Source: Porphyrobacter sp.
GTDB taxonomy: Bacteria; Pseudomonadota; Alphaproteobacteria; Sphingomonadales; Sphingomonadaceae
NCBI GenBank assembly: GCA_013911835.1
Contig: JACESM010000011.1
Location: 1 to 32,704, forward strand
DNA length: 32,704 bases
Direction: 5' to 3'
Each line of letters opens with the position of its first letter. Position 1 is the first letter of the stretch. Both the position numbers and the translations under genes were made by a program. A model generated the notes under the pieces. It did no database searches. It worked only from the letters and a program-made list of their open reading frames with translations, and was not told the DNA's origin. Below are positions 1 through 7,157 of the stretch, in pieces.

Positions 1-12
1 GAGAATGCCGGA

Positions 13-42
13 AGCCCCGCCCGGCAGGTGCCGGGCGGGGCT
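13..42. repeat. GC-rich perfect palindrome downstream of the DUF736 gene
   Basis: Two 14-base arms (AGCCCCGCCCGGCA and its complement) are separated by GG. The palindrome lies 10 bases past the stop of the minus-strand DUF736 gene, so it could end that transcript, but no T-run follows on the minus strand. A near copy sits at 939-968 and a shorter relative at 20924-20940, all in the mobile-element backbone. Terminator, protein site and repeat-family member are all possible. Confidence 0.6.
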
Positions 43-52
43 GGCTGTTCGG

Positions 53-373
53 TCAGTCGCCGTTGGTGCGGCGGGCGCGCGACCAGATCAGGTTGAAGCT
101 CTTGCCGTCTTCGTCATCGAAGAGGTTGGCAAAGATGGGAGCGGTGAAGCTGGGATCGTCGAGCTTGACCGAGAGATACTCGCGGCCTTCGTTGGAGGTC
201 TTGGTCCAGGCGGCGCCGATTTCCGCGCGGCCGACGAAAACCCGGTGCGACGGCGCATTTTCGTTGTCGCTGGTTTCGGGGACGATGCGGATATTCTTCT
301 GCTGCACCGACATGGTGACGATCTCGCCCTTGTATTCGTTGCCGGTCTTGGTGAAAGTTCCGATGTTGGCCAT
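53..373 (-). CDS. DUF736 family protein
   Basis: This is a 106-residue soluble protein beginning MANIGTFTKTGNEYKGEI and containing the stretch FVGRAEIGAAW followed by YLSVKLDDPSF, the hallmark of the DUF736 family. The family is common on plasmids and integrative elements of alphaproteobacteria; its biochemical role is not established. The start at 373 is chosen because an AAGGA ribosome binding site lies about 8 bases upstream and the family begins with MA(N)IG; the frame stays open further upstream but that part has no family similarity. It is the leftmost backbone gene in the window and is separated from the other backbone genes by the siderophore, nitrite and chromate-type cargo. A branched inverted-repeat element lies about 90-170 bases upstream of its start. 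Confidence 0.9.
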   Translation of the reverse strand: MANIGTFTKTGNEYKGEIVTMSVQQKNIRIVPETSDNENAPSHRVFVGRAEIGAAWTKTSNEGREYLSVKLDDPSFTAPIFANLFDDEDGKSFNLIWSRARRTNGD

Positions 374-462
374 GATGCATTCCTTCAAGTTGGTCGAACC
401 CGCGCCCATCGCGGCCTCGATGGCTGGTTGAAGGCAGGGGCTTGCGCCCGCTGCACTGGAAC

Positions 463-544
463 GGCCGAAACGCAGTGGAGGACGACGGCCAGACGGCTTT
501 CTTGCCTCGCGAGGAATGGGCGGCACGCCCAGGGGAAGAAAGTT
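463..544 (-). other. Branched inverted-repeat element upstream of DUF736 (copy A)
   Basis: An outer stem pairs 495-503 (GGCTTTCTT) with 536-544 (AAGAAAGTT; seven Watson-Crick pairs plus two G-T pairs). Inside it are two further helices: CCTCGCGAGG at 505-514 and GGGCG/CGCCC at 518-522 and 526-530 with loop GCA. The flank at 463-482 matches 20989-21008 at 18 of 20 positions, and the latter precedes a similarly folded element (copy B). Both copies lie on the 5' side of a minus-strand backbone gene. RNA leader, protein-binding site and transfer-related DNA are all open; function unknown. Confidence 0.5.
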
Positions 545-938
545 GGCGGAGACGGCGTTGCAGCAAGGGATCAAGCGGCGAAGCCATCCCCTGCCAACCA
601 CAGCCATTGACGAGGCAGCAGTGGGCTCGGGTCACACTTGACCGGGAGAAATGGCACTTCCCGGACTTCCAAGCCCGAACTGCGATGACAAAGGTGTCGT
701 CACCGGTGTGCTGCCTAGTCGTCACTGCAATCGCAGATATCGGCAACGGCCATGCGCCAATCCGGGCCTGATTGAGATCAGCGCAATCGGTCCGCCACTG
801 GCCAGCTCAAAACCGGCTGCGAATTCTCGGCCTCGCTCCGACCGCGCAAACGCCCAGACCAAGCTGACCTAAGAAGAGGGACGCAGAAACTGCCACTCGA
901 ACACAACGCCTGCCTCGTACTGGCCGATTTGGCCGTGC

Positions 939-968
939 GAGCCCCGCCGGGCACCTGCCGGGCGGGCG
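939..968. repeat. GC-rich imperfect palindrome, near copy of 13-42
   Basis: The core CGGGCACCTGCCGGGCGGG closely matches the reverse complement of the palindrome at 13-42, with one substitution and one base missing near the end. It lies about 17 bases past the stop of the minus-strand membrane protein gene ending at 985, mirroring the position of the first copy just past the DUF736 gene. That repeated placement suggests a 3'-end or transcription-termination role, but neither copy has a T-run. Confidence 0.5.
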
Positions 969-984
969 TTCGAAAATGGCAAAG

Positions 985-1389
985 CTAGGGCCGGGCGCGG
1001 TTCGATTGCGTCCAGGATGCAGCCGCGATTGTCGCAGCGCCAAGCAATGAAAAGGCGTGTTGCCATGCGCTTGGCGGCATGGTCGCCGCAACAATGCCGT
1101 GGACTGCTAGATAGCCTGCAATGGCTGCGGGCGCGGCAAAGGCAAGGCCGATCGCTGCCCGCGTCAGGTCGGACTTAGCGAACGCCAGTGCTAACCGGGC
1201 TGCAGCGAGCAGAATGATCGCGGATATGGCTGCGGCGGCGAGCGCAGCGAGAATGCCGCTATCGGTGCGGTAAGTCGCCGAACCCGCAAGAAACGCGACG
1301 AACAGCGGAAGGGCGTAAATCGAAAGGCGGAATAGAAGCGCGCAGCACAGGAATACTGCGACGATTATCAGGGCAAAGCCGATCAGCAT
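985..1389 (-). CDS. Small multi-spanning membrane protein, unknown function
   Basis: This is a 134-residue, strongly hydrophobic, alanine-rich protein that begins MLIGFALIIVAVFL. Four or five transmembrane segments can be read at roughly residues 2-20, 24-40, 46-68, 78-102 and 108-127, with a short polar C-terminus ending NRARP. The start at 1389 is fixed by a strong AGGAGG ribosome binding site about 6 bases upstream; the frame continues upstream but without hydrophobic or family-like sequence. I do not recognise a named family. Similar small membrane proteins accompany DUF736-type genes on sphingomonad plasmids (recollection, not a search). It lies between the DUF736 gene and the 54-residue gene on the same strand, consistent with backbone rather than cargo. 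Confidence 0.65.
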   Translation of the reverse strand: MLIGFALIIVAVFLCCALLFRLSIYALPLFVAFLAGSATYRTDSGILAALAAAAISAIILLAAARLALAFAKSDLTRAAIGLAFAAPAAIAGYLAVHGIVAATMPPSAWQHAFSLLGAATIAAASWTQSNRARP

Positions 1390-1533
1390 GGCGTCCTCCT
1401 TGGAACCAAGGGCAAGGGACGCGCTCTCCACCTCCACCGCAGCGCAATGTGCATGGAAGCAATAGCAGAAATGCGCATCGGCTGGAATACCCGATGGGCA
1501 TCCAGCCATGCGCCGCAACGCGATCTGACGCGA

Positions 1534-1698
1534 TCAGGGATTGAACGGGTCATATTCATGGATGACGCTGTCGGCATCGCCATCGAATTCGGCGGTGGGA
1601 ACGGCGGCATAGCCATTACCGGCTTGGAACAGGGTAACGCAGACCATTAGTGTGCGGGCGAGGCTCCAGGCGTGACGCTGTGCGACGGTGAGTGACAT
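1534..1698 (-). CDS. Small exported acidic protein (54 aa), unknown function
   Basis: The reading frame starts MSLTVAQRHAWSLARTLMV and has a basic N-region, a hydrophobic core at about residues 16-26 and a plausible signal peptidase site after GYA at about 33-35. The remaining 20 or so residues are acidic and end HEYDPFNP. An AGGAG ribosome binding site sits about 7 bases upstream of the ATG and overlaps the base of a strong hairpin (1708-1743). The protein is too short for family assignment. If the signal peptide is cleaved, the product would be a very small periplasmic or secreted peptide. The alternative is a single-pass membrane peptide. The gene could be spurious, but the ribosome binding site and the signal-like organisation support it. 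Confidence 0.5.
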   Translation of the reverse strand: MSLTVAQRHAWSLARTLMVCVTLFQAGNGYAAVPTAEFDGDADSVIHEYDPFNP

Positions 1699-1704
1699 GT
1701 TCGA

Positions 1705-1743
1705 GCTCCTGTCTCGGAGCAGGGACCATCCCCGCTCGACAGG
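1705..1743 (-). promoter_or_regulatory. Hairpin overlapping the ribosome binding site of the 54-aa gene
   Basis: On the minus-strand transcript the arms CCTGTC and GACAGG (1738-1743 and 1708-1713) enclose two further helices, GAGC/GCTC and GGGA/TCCC, with a 3-base loop. The AGGAG ribosome binding site (about 1706-1710) starts within the base of the stem. Folding would partly hide it, so a translational control role is possible; this is inference. Confidence 0.45.
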
Positions 1744-2088
1744 CCCCGGACAGACGACGCAAAGCCGCAATCACCACGAAGGCGCAGACACAGTGGCCGC
1801 ACGCATAGCGTAGCGGACCCTTTACGGGTTGATTGAAGGAGGCTTGGGGTCGGCCAACGGATTGGCCACGAAGAGCAGGGTGGGCCTTGCGTGGTCAACG
1901 AAGGAGCCGAAGTTCGACACCAAGGGTTGAATGTCTAAATCTGGGACTTTTCTGCCATTCAAAAACAGCGGGCAGGAAGGCCGGTTTCGCCAGATGCGGA
2001 CACGGCCATGTCCAGCCGCATCGATGGCGGCTACCAAGTGTTCGTTTTCTGAAAGCCGACATGCTGGAATCGACCCCTGAGCGGCCAA
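1744..2088. other. Gene-free stretch downstream of the siderophore operon
   Basis: The DUF3325 gene of the siderophore operon ends at 2089 on the minus strand. This stretch contains open frames without ribosome binding sites or recognisable protein similarity. No clear terminator with a T-run is visible. It marks the junction between cargo and the small backbone genes on the left. Confidence 0.4.
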
Positions 2089-2400
2089 TCAGTGGTATTG
2101 GCCAAACAACCTCGCCAGCGGTTTCATCAGGGTTGGCATCCAGGTGAGAGCAATGCCTGTGAGCAGGCTTCCGAACCCGACGACCAAGGGCCAAAACAAT
2201 GTGCCAAAACTGAACCCATCTCGGAGGATCACCAGCATCAGGCTCGCCGCGATCAGGCACCAACCAATCCGGCCGGTCGAACGGCGCGGCGCTGACATCG
2301 TACCGGTCACCGCCTGCCAATGTCGCGGCTGCGATAGGGCAAGAATGGCGCTACCGAGCACGGACGTGACGGCGGCGGCGATCAGCAACGCAGCGCTCAT
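2089..2400 (-). CDS. DUF3325 family membrane protein
   Basis: This is a 103-residue protein with about three hydrophobic segments (roughly residues 3-22, 45-60 and 65-85) and a short basic tail ending LFGQYH. The size, the Leu/Ala-rich N-terminus followed by an RHW motif, and the position as last gene of a TonB receptor/DUF3649/PepSY operon match the DUF3325 family. Its ATG overlaps the stop of the PepSY gene by four bases (ATGA), so translation is probably coupled. The molecular role is unknown; these small inner-membrane proteins occur with siderophore receptors and PepSY-type reductases. Assignment rests partly on context. Confidence 0.75.
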   Translation of the reverse strand: MSAALLIAAAVTSVLGSAILALSQPRHWQAVTGTMSAPRRSTGRIGWCLIAASLMLVILRDGFSFGTLFWPLVVGFGSLLTGIALTWMPTLMKPLARLFGQYH

Positions 2401-3956
2401 TCAGCAGGGGCAATGATGGCAGGTATGCTTGCAGGAGCCAGCTTGAGCGCCGACCACCCCGCTATCCCGGCCGTGAGCAGCAACAGCATGTCCATCACTG
2501 CGACTGCCCATTGCCCGGCATTGATTGTAGCTGCGATTTGATCACCGGTGGTGGCCGCGTTGAGAACAACCGCGCCGAGGGCGAGGGCGGCAATCGCCCA
2601 GCATTGGTGGACCCAAGCGGTTTCTTGAAGGAAGGCAGCGTGGAGAAAAGTAGCGAGCCACGCCAGCCAGAACATTCGGACTTCGAGTTCAGCTCGTCCA
2701 TCGGCCCAATTCCCGATGTCTGTCGGTAGCAGGCGGTTGGCCACGAAAAAGACTCCTGTAGCGACAATGATGCCCGTCACTCCGCCGATGGTCAACGCCT
2801 CGACGGTGCGATAGCCTAGCGAGCCTTCCGCCCATCTGCCCTCGCGGCTTCTCAGCCAGAACAGCATGCCTGTGGCGATCATGACGCAGCCGCCGAGACC
2901 GCCGAGGAAATAGAGCCAGCGCAGCGGCCAGTGACCGAACTGCATGAAGTGCGCGCCTTGAATCCACGCCCCAGCCTCGCCTATCGGAGGCAAGCTGAAA
3001 TTGCGAATCAGCTTGCCGCTCGGTCCGTCGAACACCGCGACATATTCGCTGAGCACCACGCGGTCTTCGGGAAAGGTGTTGCGGAAATAGACTACTGCGG
3101 TTTCGTCGGCATGGTTGAGCACGCGAACGAGGTTGGTCTTGACCGGCACGCCCTCCTCGGCAGACCATAGCGCCTCGGCCTCGCGCTTCATGGCATCGAC
3201 TGATGCGAGCGGCGCAGGCCGACCGCTCCTTGGCGGCGCGGCGTAGTCGCCCGTCATCTCGGCATACGCTGCGTCCATGTCGCCATCGAAGGCTTCGCCG
3301 ATACCCCACGGCAGGTAGAGGAAGGCGAAGATCAGCAGGCCTGAAAAGGGCATAAGGAAATAGAACGGTAGGCCGATCAGCGACGACAGGTTGTGCAGAT
3401 CGAGCGTCGCGCGCCGGGCCTTGCGGTGCGGGCGAAAGACGAAGAACTCGGCGATGATCTTGCGGTGGATGAACAGCCCCGAGACCAGCAGGATCAGCAT
3501 GGCGAGCGCGGCGAGGCCGACGATCCAGGTGCCGAGGTTCTGCCACTCAATCATCAGCGACAGGTGGAAGGGGTAAAAGAACCCACTCGCCGCCAGACTG
3601 TCGGTCAGTTCCAGCGGCTTTCCGGTCGCCGGGTCGAGCGCGCTGTCTTGAAAATTGCCATCGGTGCCCTCGTAAAAGAAGCCGATCGACGGATGGCGTT
3701 CGGTCGGCACCACGAAGTTGATGTAGTCGCTTGCCCGCGCTTCGGGGGGGAGCTCAGCCAGCAAACGGTCATATGAAATCTCGCGCTCCTGATAAACGAT
3801 CCGGGTTTCGGGGATCATCCACCCGTCGATCTCGGGCGCAAAGATCGTGAGCGAGCCCATCCAGAAGACGGCGAACATGACAATGCCCAGCGCAACCCCC
3901 AGCCAGCTGTGCGCCCAGTGCATTGCGTGGCGGAACTCAGCGCTGATCCGTGCCAT
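2397..3956 (-). CDS. PepSY-associated transmembrane protein, putative ferrisiderophore reductase
   Basis: This is a 519-residue inner-membrane protein. It opens with a conserved amphipathic and transmembrane stretch (HWAHSWLGVALGIVMF, about residues 13-28), followed by a large periplasmic region. Further membrane helices lie around 145-165, 198-222 and 340-370, with a final cluster from about 385 to 510. This is the PepSY-associated TM helix architecture. Some members (for example FpvG in the pyoverdine pathway) help release iron from siderophores at the inner membrane by reduction, so a similar role is inferred here. The gene follows DUF3649 by 13 bases and overlaps DUF3325, placing all four genes in one operon with the outer-membrane receptor. 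Confidence 0.85.
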   Translation of the reverse strand: MARISAEFRHAMHWAHSWLGVALGIVMFAVFWMGSLTIFAPEIDGWMIPETRIVYQEREISYDRLLAELPPEARASDYINFVVPTERHPSIGFFYEGTDGNFQDSALDPATGKPLELTDSLAASGFFYPFHLSLMIEWQNLGTWIVGLAALAMLILLVSGLFIHRKIIAEFFVFRPHRKARRATLDLHNLSSLIGLPFYFLMPFSGLLIFAFLYLPWGIGEAFDGDMDAAYAEMTGDYAAPPRSGRPAPLASVDAMKREAEALWSAEEGVPVKTNLVRVLNHADETAVVYFRNTFPEDRVVLSEYVAVFDGPSGKLIRNFSLPPIGEAGAWIQGAHFMQFGHWPLRWLYFLGGLGGCVMIATGMLFWLRSREGRWAEGSLGYRTVEALTIGGVTGIIVATGVFFVANRLLPTDIGNWADGRAELEVRMFWLAWLATFLHAAFLQETAWVHQCWAIAALALGAVVLNAATTGDQIAATINAGQWAVAVMDMLLLLTAGIAGWSALKLAPASIPAIIAPAE

Positions 3957-3969
3957 CGCGCCCTCGCTT

Positions 3970-4257
3970 TCAGTTTATCCGCGCCAAAAGGACAAACACC
4001 GTGGCAACCACCAGCACCGCAATGCCATCACGGACGGGATGCCGTGTGGCGAACATCATCAGGCAGATCGGCACATAAACCAAGAGCGCCAGCATCAGAG
4101 CGAGAGAAACGGCCTCGCCCCGCGCCATGCCCAGCAGCGGCAGCAGCTTTCCGCTCGCCGCCACGAGGGCAGAGACCAGCGCGTAACCGCCGCCGAACCC
4201 GACGAGTAGCCGCCAGACGATGCGTCTCGCGCCATCGTGCTGGATGGTGCCCGCCAT
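3970..4257 (-). CDS. DUF3649 family inner-membrane protein
   Basis: This 95-residue protein has three hydrophobic segments: about residues 14-34 (VWRLLVGFGGGYALVSALVA), 48-68 and 75-92. The GGGYAL motif and the arrangement directly behind a TonB-dependent receptor and ahead of a PepSY protein are typical of DUF3649. It starts 6 bases after the receptor stop codon, so it is almost certainly cotranscribed and perhaps translationally coupled. Function is unknown; a supporting role in handling iron or ferrisiderophore at the inner membrane is inferred from repeated gene association. Confidence 0.8.
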   Translation of the reverse strand: MAGTIQHDGARRIVWRLLVGFGGGYALVSALVAASGKLLPLLGMARGEAVSLALMLALLVYVPICLMMFATRHPVRDGIAVLVVATVFVLLARIN

Positions 4258-4263
4258 TCGCGA

Positions 4264-6444
4264 TCAGAACTCCGCCGCCAGAGAGAAGAACGCCGCGCGC
4301 GGCGAGCCGAACAGAAAGCTGCCAAATGCGGTGCCCTCGACAAAGTTCGCGTCGGTGACGTTGCGGACATTCACCCGCGCGGTCAGGCGCTGGTCGCCCA
4401 GATCGAAGGCATAGCGCAGGCCGAGATCGACCCGCACATAGCCATCGATGGTGAAGGTGTTGAGCTCGTCCGCAAAGCGCTCGCCGGTCAGAAACACCCC
4501 GCCGTTGAGTGCCAGACCGGGCACAGCGGCGACCTCGTAATCGGCAAACAGGTTGATCTGGTATTCGGGCACGCCGCTGGGGCGATTGCCATCAAGCACC
4601 GGGTCATTGGGGTTGTCGATGGTGGGATCAAGATAGAGCCCGCCCGCGATAAGCCGCAGGCCCGGAACGACTTCGCCGGTAAGCGTTACTTCGACGCCGC
4701 GATGCACCTGATCGCCGAGATAGTCGAAGATGTCATCCTCATTGAACGTCGCCAGGGGCTGGCTGATGTCGAAATAGGCAGCGGTGATGATCGCGCCGCT
4801 GCCCATCTCGGCCTTGACCCCGGCCTCGAACTGGCTGGTGGCGGCAGGCGGCAGGAAGGCATCGCCGTCGATCCCGAAATTGGCGGCATCTTCCGGAATC
4901 TGCTCGCCCTGCGTGATCCCTTCGGCATAGCTGGCATAGACAGTCAGCCGCTCGGTGGGCGTGTAGAGCACACCGAAACTGGGCACGAAATCGCTGTCCT
5001 CGTAGGTCGTCTCGAGCGTTTCAGCATCGTTGAAGCGATCAAGGTTCTCCTGCCGTGACCAACGCACGGCAGCGAACAGCTTGAACTGGTCATTCAGCGT
5101 GATGAGATCGGATACGAACAGCGCATCCTGGTTGAAGCGTATCGCATCAACGTCAGGGGTCTCGTTGACCGGCGGGCGGGGCAGGGCGACGGGATTGAAG
5201 ATGTTCGATGTGCCCGCCACCAGACAGCAATCCCCGCCGAGCGAGAAGCGCAGCGGATTGCGGCTGATCGCGCCGCCGAAGGCGATGTCATGGGTCATGC
5301 CGAAGGTATCGACCTGCCCGGTGACGAAGATTTCCGCCGAGAAGGGATCGCGCACCTGATCAGCGTCGAAGAAGATGTCCTGTTCGAAATCGCCATTGGC
5401 CTGCAAGGTGCCAAAGGCGATCCCGGCGGCCTGCTGGTCGCGCTCAAGCCGCATCTGCTGCGCGCGGGCCTCGACGGTCCACTTCTCCGAAATTTCGTAT
5501 CGCGCACCGATCGAGCCGACGAAATTGGAGGTGGGGTAGGTGCCCCATTCCTGGCCGATGAAGGTGGTGCGGTCGAAGCTTTCGATCAGCGCGCGGCGCT
5601 CGTCGGGGGTCACATCGTCGGCGAAGGAGCCGAGCGAGAGGTTCGCCTGTTCCTCCAGCTCGCGATATTGGTATTCGCCTTCGAAATCGATGGTGAGCCG
5701 GTTGGTCGGCTGCCATTCGAACAGCGCACTGACCATGTAGCGCGGCCCTGCAACATCATCGACAAAGGTGGCCTCGTGCGAGGCCACCGCGTTGACGCGG
5801 TATCCCAGCGTATCGCTGATCCGCCCGCCAAAATCGGCATGGACGCCGACCGAACCAAAGCTGTCGCCAAACGCCTGAACAAAGCGATAGGGTGTATCGG
5901 TTGGCCGCTTGAGCACATAGTTGATCACCCCGCCCGGCGGCGTGAACCCGTATCGCACCGAGGCCGGCCCCTTGATGATCTCCACCGCCGCCTTGTTCTC
6001 GAAGGGGCTTTGCACCTGGTTCTGGAAGATCAGCCCCTCGCGCCGGTAGCTGGTCGAATTGTCGAGATTAAACCCGCGTAGGTTGACCGTGTCATTGAAA
6101 CCCGGGGGCGTGCTGACCGTGGTCGAGGGATCGTTGCGGGCAATATCGCCAAGCGCGCGCACCTGCTGATCGAGCAGCACTTCCTGCGGGATGGTCGTCA
6201 CTGAGAACGGCGTATCGAAAATGCTTTGCTCGCCAAAGTTGGCGCCCGACTGGGTGTCCGAGGTGTAGCCACTCTCGCGCTTGCCGACCACGAGGATGCC
6301 TTCAGCGGTCTTGCGTTGATCGGCGCGAGCATCGGCATCGGCCTGCTCCTCGTTTCTGGACTGTGCTTGGGCCGCCTGTGGCAGCGCTGCTGCACACGCG
6401 ATGGCAAGGACGACGAGAGAGGTAGTGTTGCGAAACCTGTTCAT
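4264..6444 (-). CDS. TonB-dependent siderophore receptor
   Basis: This is a 726-residue outer-membrane receptor. A signal peptide covers about residues 1-27 (ending AAQAQ). A TonB-box-like segment (ILVVGKR) lies near residue 50, a plug domain at about 75-180 contains the motif NLRGFNLD and the segment VEIIKGPASVRYG, and a beta-barrel follows to the C-terminus. The chain ends in phenylalanine (SLAAEF), the usual outer-membrane export signal. The plug sequence resembles FpvA/FhuE-type ferrisiderophore receptors; the actual ligand cannot be read from sequence. It is the first gene of the four-gene uptake operon. A Fur-like palindrome lies 35-59 bases upstream of the ATG, so iron repression is expected. 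Confidence 0.93.
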   Translation of the reverse strand: MNRFRNTTSLVVLAIACAAALPQAAQAQSRNEEQADADARADQRKTAEGILVVGKRESGYTSDTQSGANFGEQSIFDTPFSVTTIPQEVLLDQQVRALGDIARNDPSTTVSTPPGFNDTVNLRGFNLDNSTSYRREGLIFQNQVQSPFENKAAVEIIKGPASVRYGFTPPGGVINYVLKRPTDTPYRFVQAFGDSFGSVGVHADFGGRISDTLGYRVNAVASHEATFVDDVAGPRYMVSALFEWQPTNRLTIDFEGEYQYRELEEQANLSLGSFADDVTPDERRALIESFDRTTFIGQEWGTYPTSNFVGSIGARYEISEKWTVEARAQQMRLERDQQAAGIAFGTLQANGDFEQDIFFDADQVRDPFSAEIFVTGQVDTFGMTHDIAFGGAISRNPLRFSLGGDCCLVAGTSNIFNPVALPRPPVNETPDVDAIRFNQDALFVSDLITLNDQFKLFAAVRWSRQENLDRFNDAETLETTYEDSDFVPSFGVLYTPTERLTVYASYAEGITQGEQIPEDAANFGIDGDAFLPPAATSQFEAGVKAEMGSGAIITAAYFDISQPLATFNEDDIFDYLGDQVHRGVEVTLTGEVVPGLRLIAGGLYLDPTIDNPNDPVLDGNRPSGVPEYQINLFADYEVAAVPGLALNGGVFLTGERFADELNTFTIDGYVRVDLGLRYAFDLGDQRLTARVNVRNVTDANFVEGTAFGSFLFGSPRAAFFSLAAEF

Positions 6445-6478
6445 GTTGTCCCCGTTGCTTGTCTTTCGCGCTCTTTAT

Positions 6479-6503
6479 GCAAATGCGAATGATTGTCAAT
6501 TGC
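6479..6503 (-). promoter_or_regulatory. Fur-like operator upstream of the siderophore operon
   Basis: A 25-base AT-rich imperfect palindrome begins and ends with GCAA and TTGC and contains GCGAATGATTGTCAATTGC. It resembles Fur boxes, whose half-sites centre on AATGATAAT-like repeats. It is in the 132-base divergent region between the TonB receptor and nasT. The best position is over the receptor promoter, about 35-59 bases before its start codon. An Irr-type or other iron regulator is the alternative. Confidence 0.55.
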
Positions 6504-6576
6504 TGTCAAGCGCGGTCGGAGGTTGCGAGCCGCAAATGCGCTTGTCGCCTGACGGGCGCGATGCGATAGCGTGGTC

Positions 6577-7155
6577 ATGAAGATCGCCATCGTCGATGAA
6601 AGCTCCATGCGCGCTTCGATCATCGAAGAAGGGCTTGGCCGGCTTGAAAATGCCGAAATCTTTACCCTCACGCAGCGCCACGGACTACTCGCTGCGATTG
6701 AGCAGATTGCGCCTGACGTGGTGCTGATCGACCTCGGCAACCCGTCGCGCGATGTACTGGAGGAATATTTCGCGGTCAGCCGCGCGTTGTCGCGCCCGAT
6801 TGCGATGTTTGTCGACGAAAGCGACGATGCCTCGATCGCAGCGTCGATCGATGCCGGGGTTTCAGCCTATGTCGTCGACGGGCTGGCGAGCCACCGGATC
6901 AAGCCGCTGCTTGATCTGTGCATCAAGCGGTTCCACGCTTTTGCCCGGTTGCAATCCGATCTGGCCGATGCGCAGGGCAAGCTGGCCGAGCGCGATCACA
7001 TCGACCGTGCCAAACGCATCCTGATGCGCAGCCGCGGCATTACCGAGCCGGAAGCCTATGCCGAATTGCGGCGCAAGGCGATGTCTTCGAACAAGCGGAT
7101 CGCCGAAATCGCCGAAGCGGTCGTCACCGCGCATGATCTGCTGGGAGGGGACTGA
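6577..7155 (+). CDS. nasT: NasT: ANTAR-domain RNA-binding antiterminator of nitrate/nitrite assimilation
   Basis: This is a 192-residue response-regulator-like protein. The receiver domain covers about residues 1-118 with VLIDLGNPSRD, putting the acceptor-position aspartate at D52. The canonical Thr/Ser after beta-4 is replaced by Val, fitting regulation by NasS binding rather than phosphorylation. A coiled linker leads into a C-terminal ANTAR domain at about 130-190 (DRAKRILMRSRGI, EAYAELRRKAM). ANTAR proteins bind paired hexaloop hairpins in leader RNA and stop terminator formation; two such leaders occur downstream. The start at ATG 6577 is chosen because NasT proteins begin with this beta-strand; an in-frame GTG lies at 6571. 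No clear ribosome binding site precedes either, so the message may be leaderless. nasS follows after 2 bases. Confidence 0.93.
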   Translation: MKIAIVDESSMRASIIEEGLGRLENAEIFTLTQRHGLLAAIEQIAPDVVLIDLGNPSRDVLEEYFAVSRALSRPIAMFVDESDDASIAASIDAGVSAYVVDGLASHRIKPLLDLCIKRFHAFARLQSDLADAQGKLAERDHIDRAKRILMRSRGITEPEAYAELRRKAMSSNKRIAEIAEAVVTAHDLLGGD

Positions 7156-7157
7156 CC

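Larger units (their letters stand above)
374..984. other. Intergenic stretch with structured DNA, no convincing gene
   Basis: Open frames exist on both strands but none shows recognisable protein sequence or a convincing ribosome binding site. What can be supported is the branched inverted-repeat element at 463-544 and the GC-rich palindrome at 939-968. The promoter of the DUF736 gene should lie here, but I cannot point to -35 and -10 boxes. Confidence 0.5.

Noticed and set aside
13..42. Palindrome as a standard rho-independent terminator of DUF736
   Set aside because: The stem is strong but lacks a T-run on the minus strand, so it is listed as a repeat instead.
1822..2320. Minus-strand frames between the siderophore operon and the 54-aa gene
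   Set aside because: No ribosome binding site, no hydrophobic or domain pattern, and partial overlap with DUF3325.
4237..5058. Plus-strand open frame opposite the TonB receptor
   Set aside because: No recognisable motifs or ribosome binding site; the opposite strand encodes a complete receptor.
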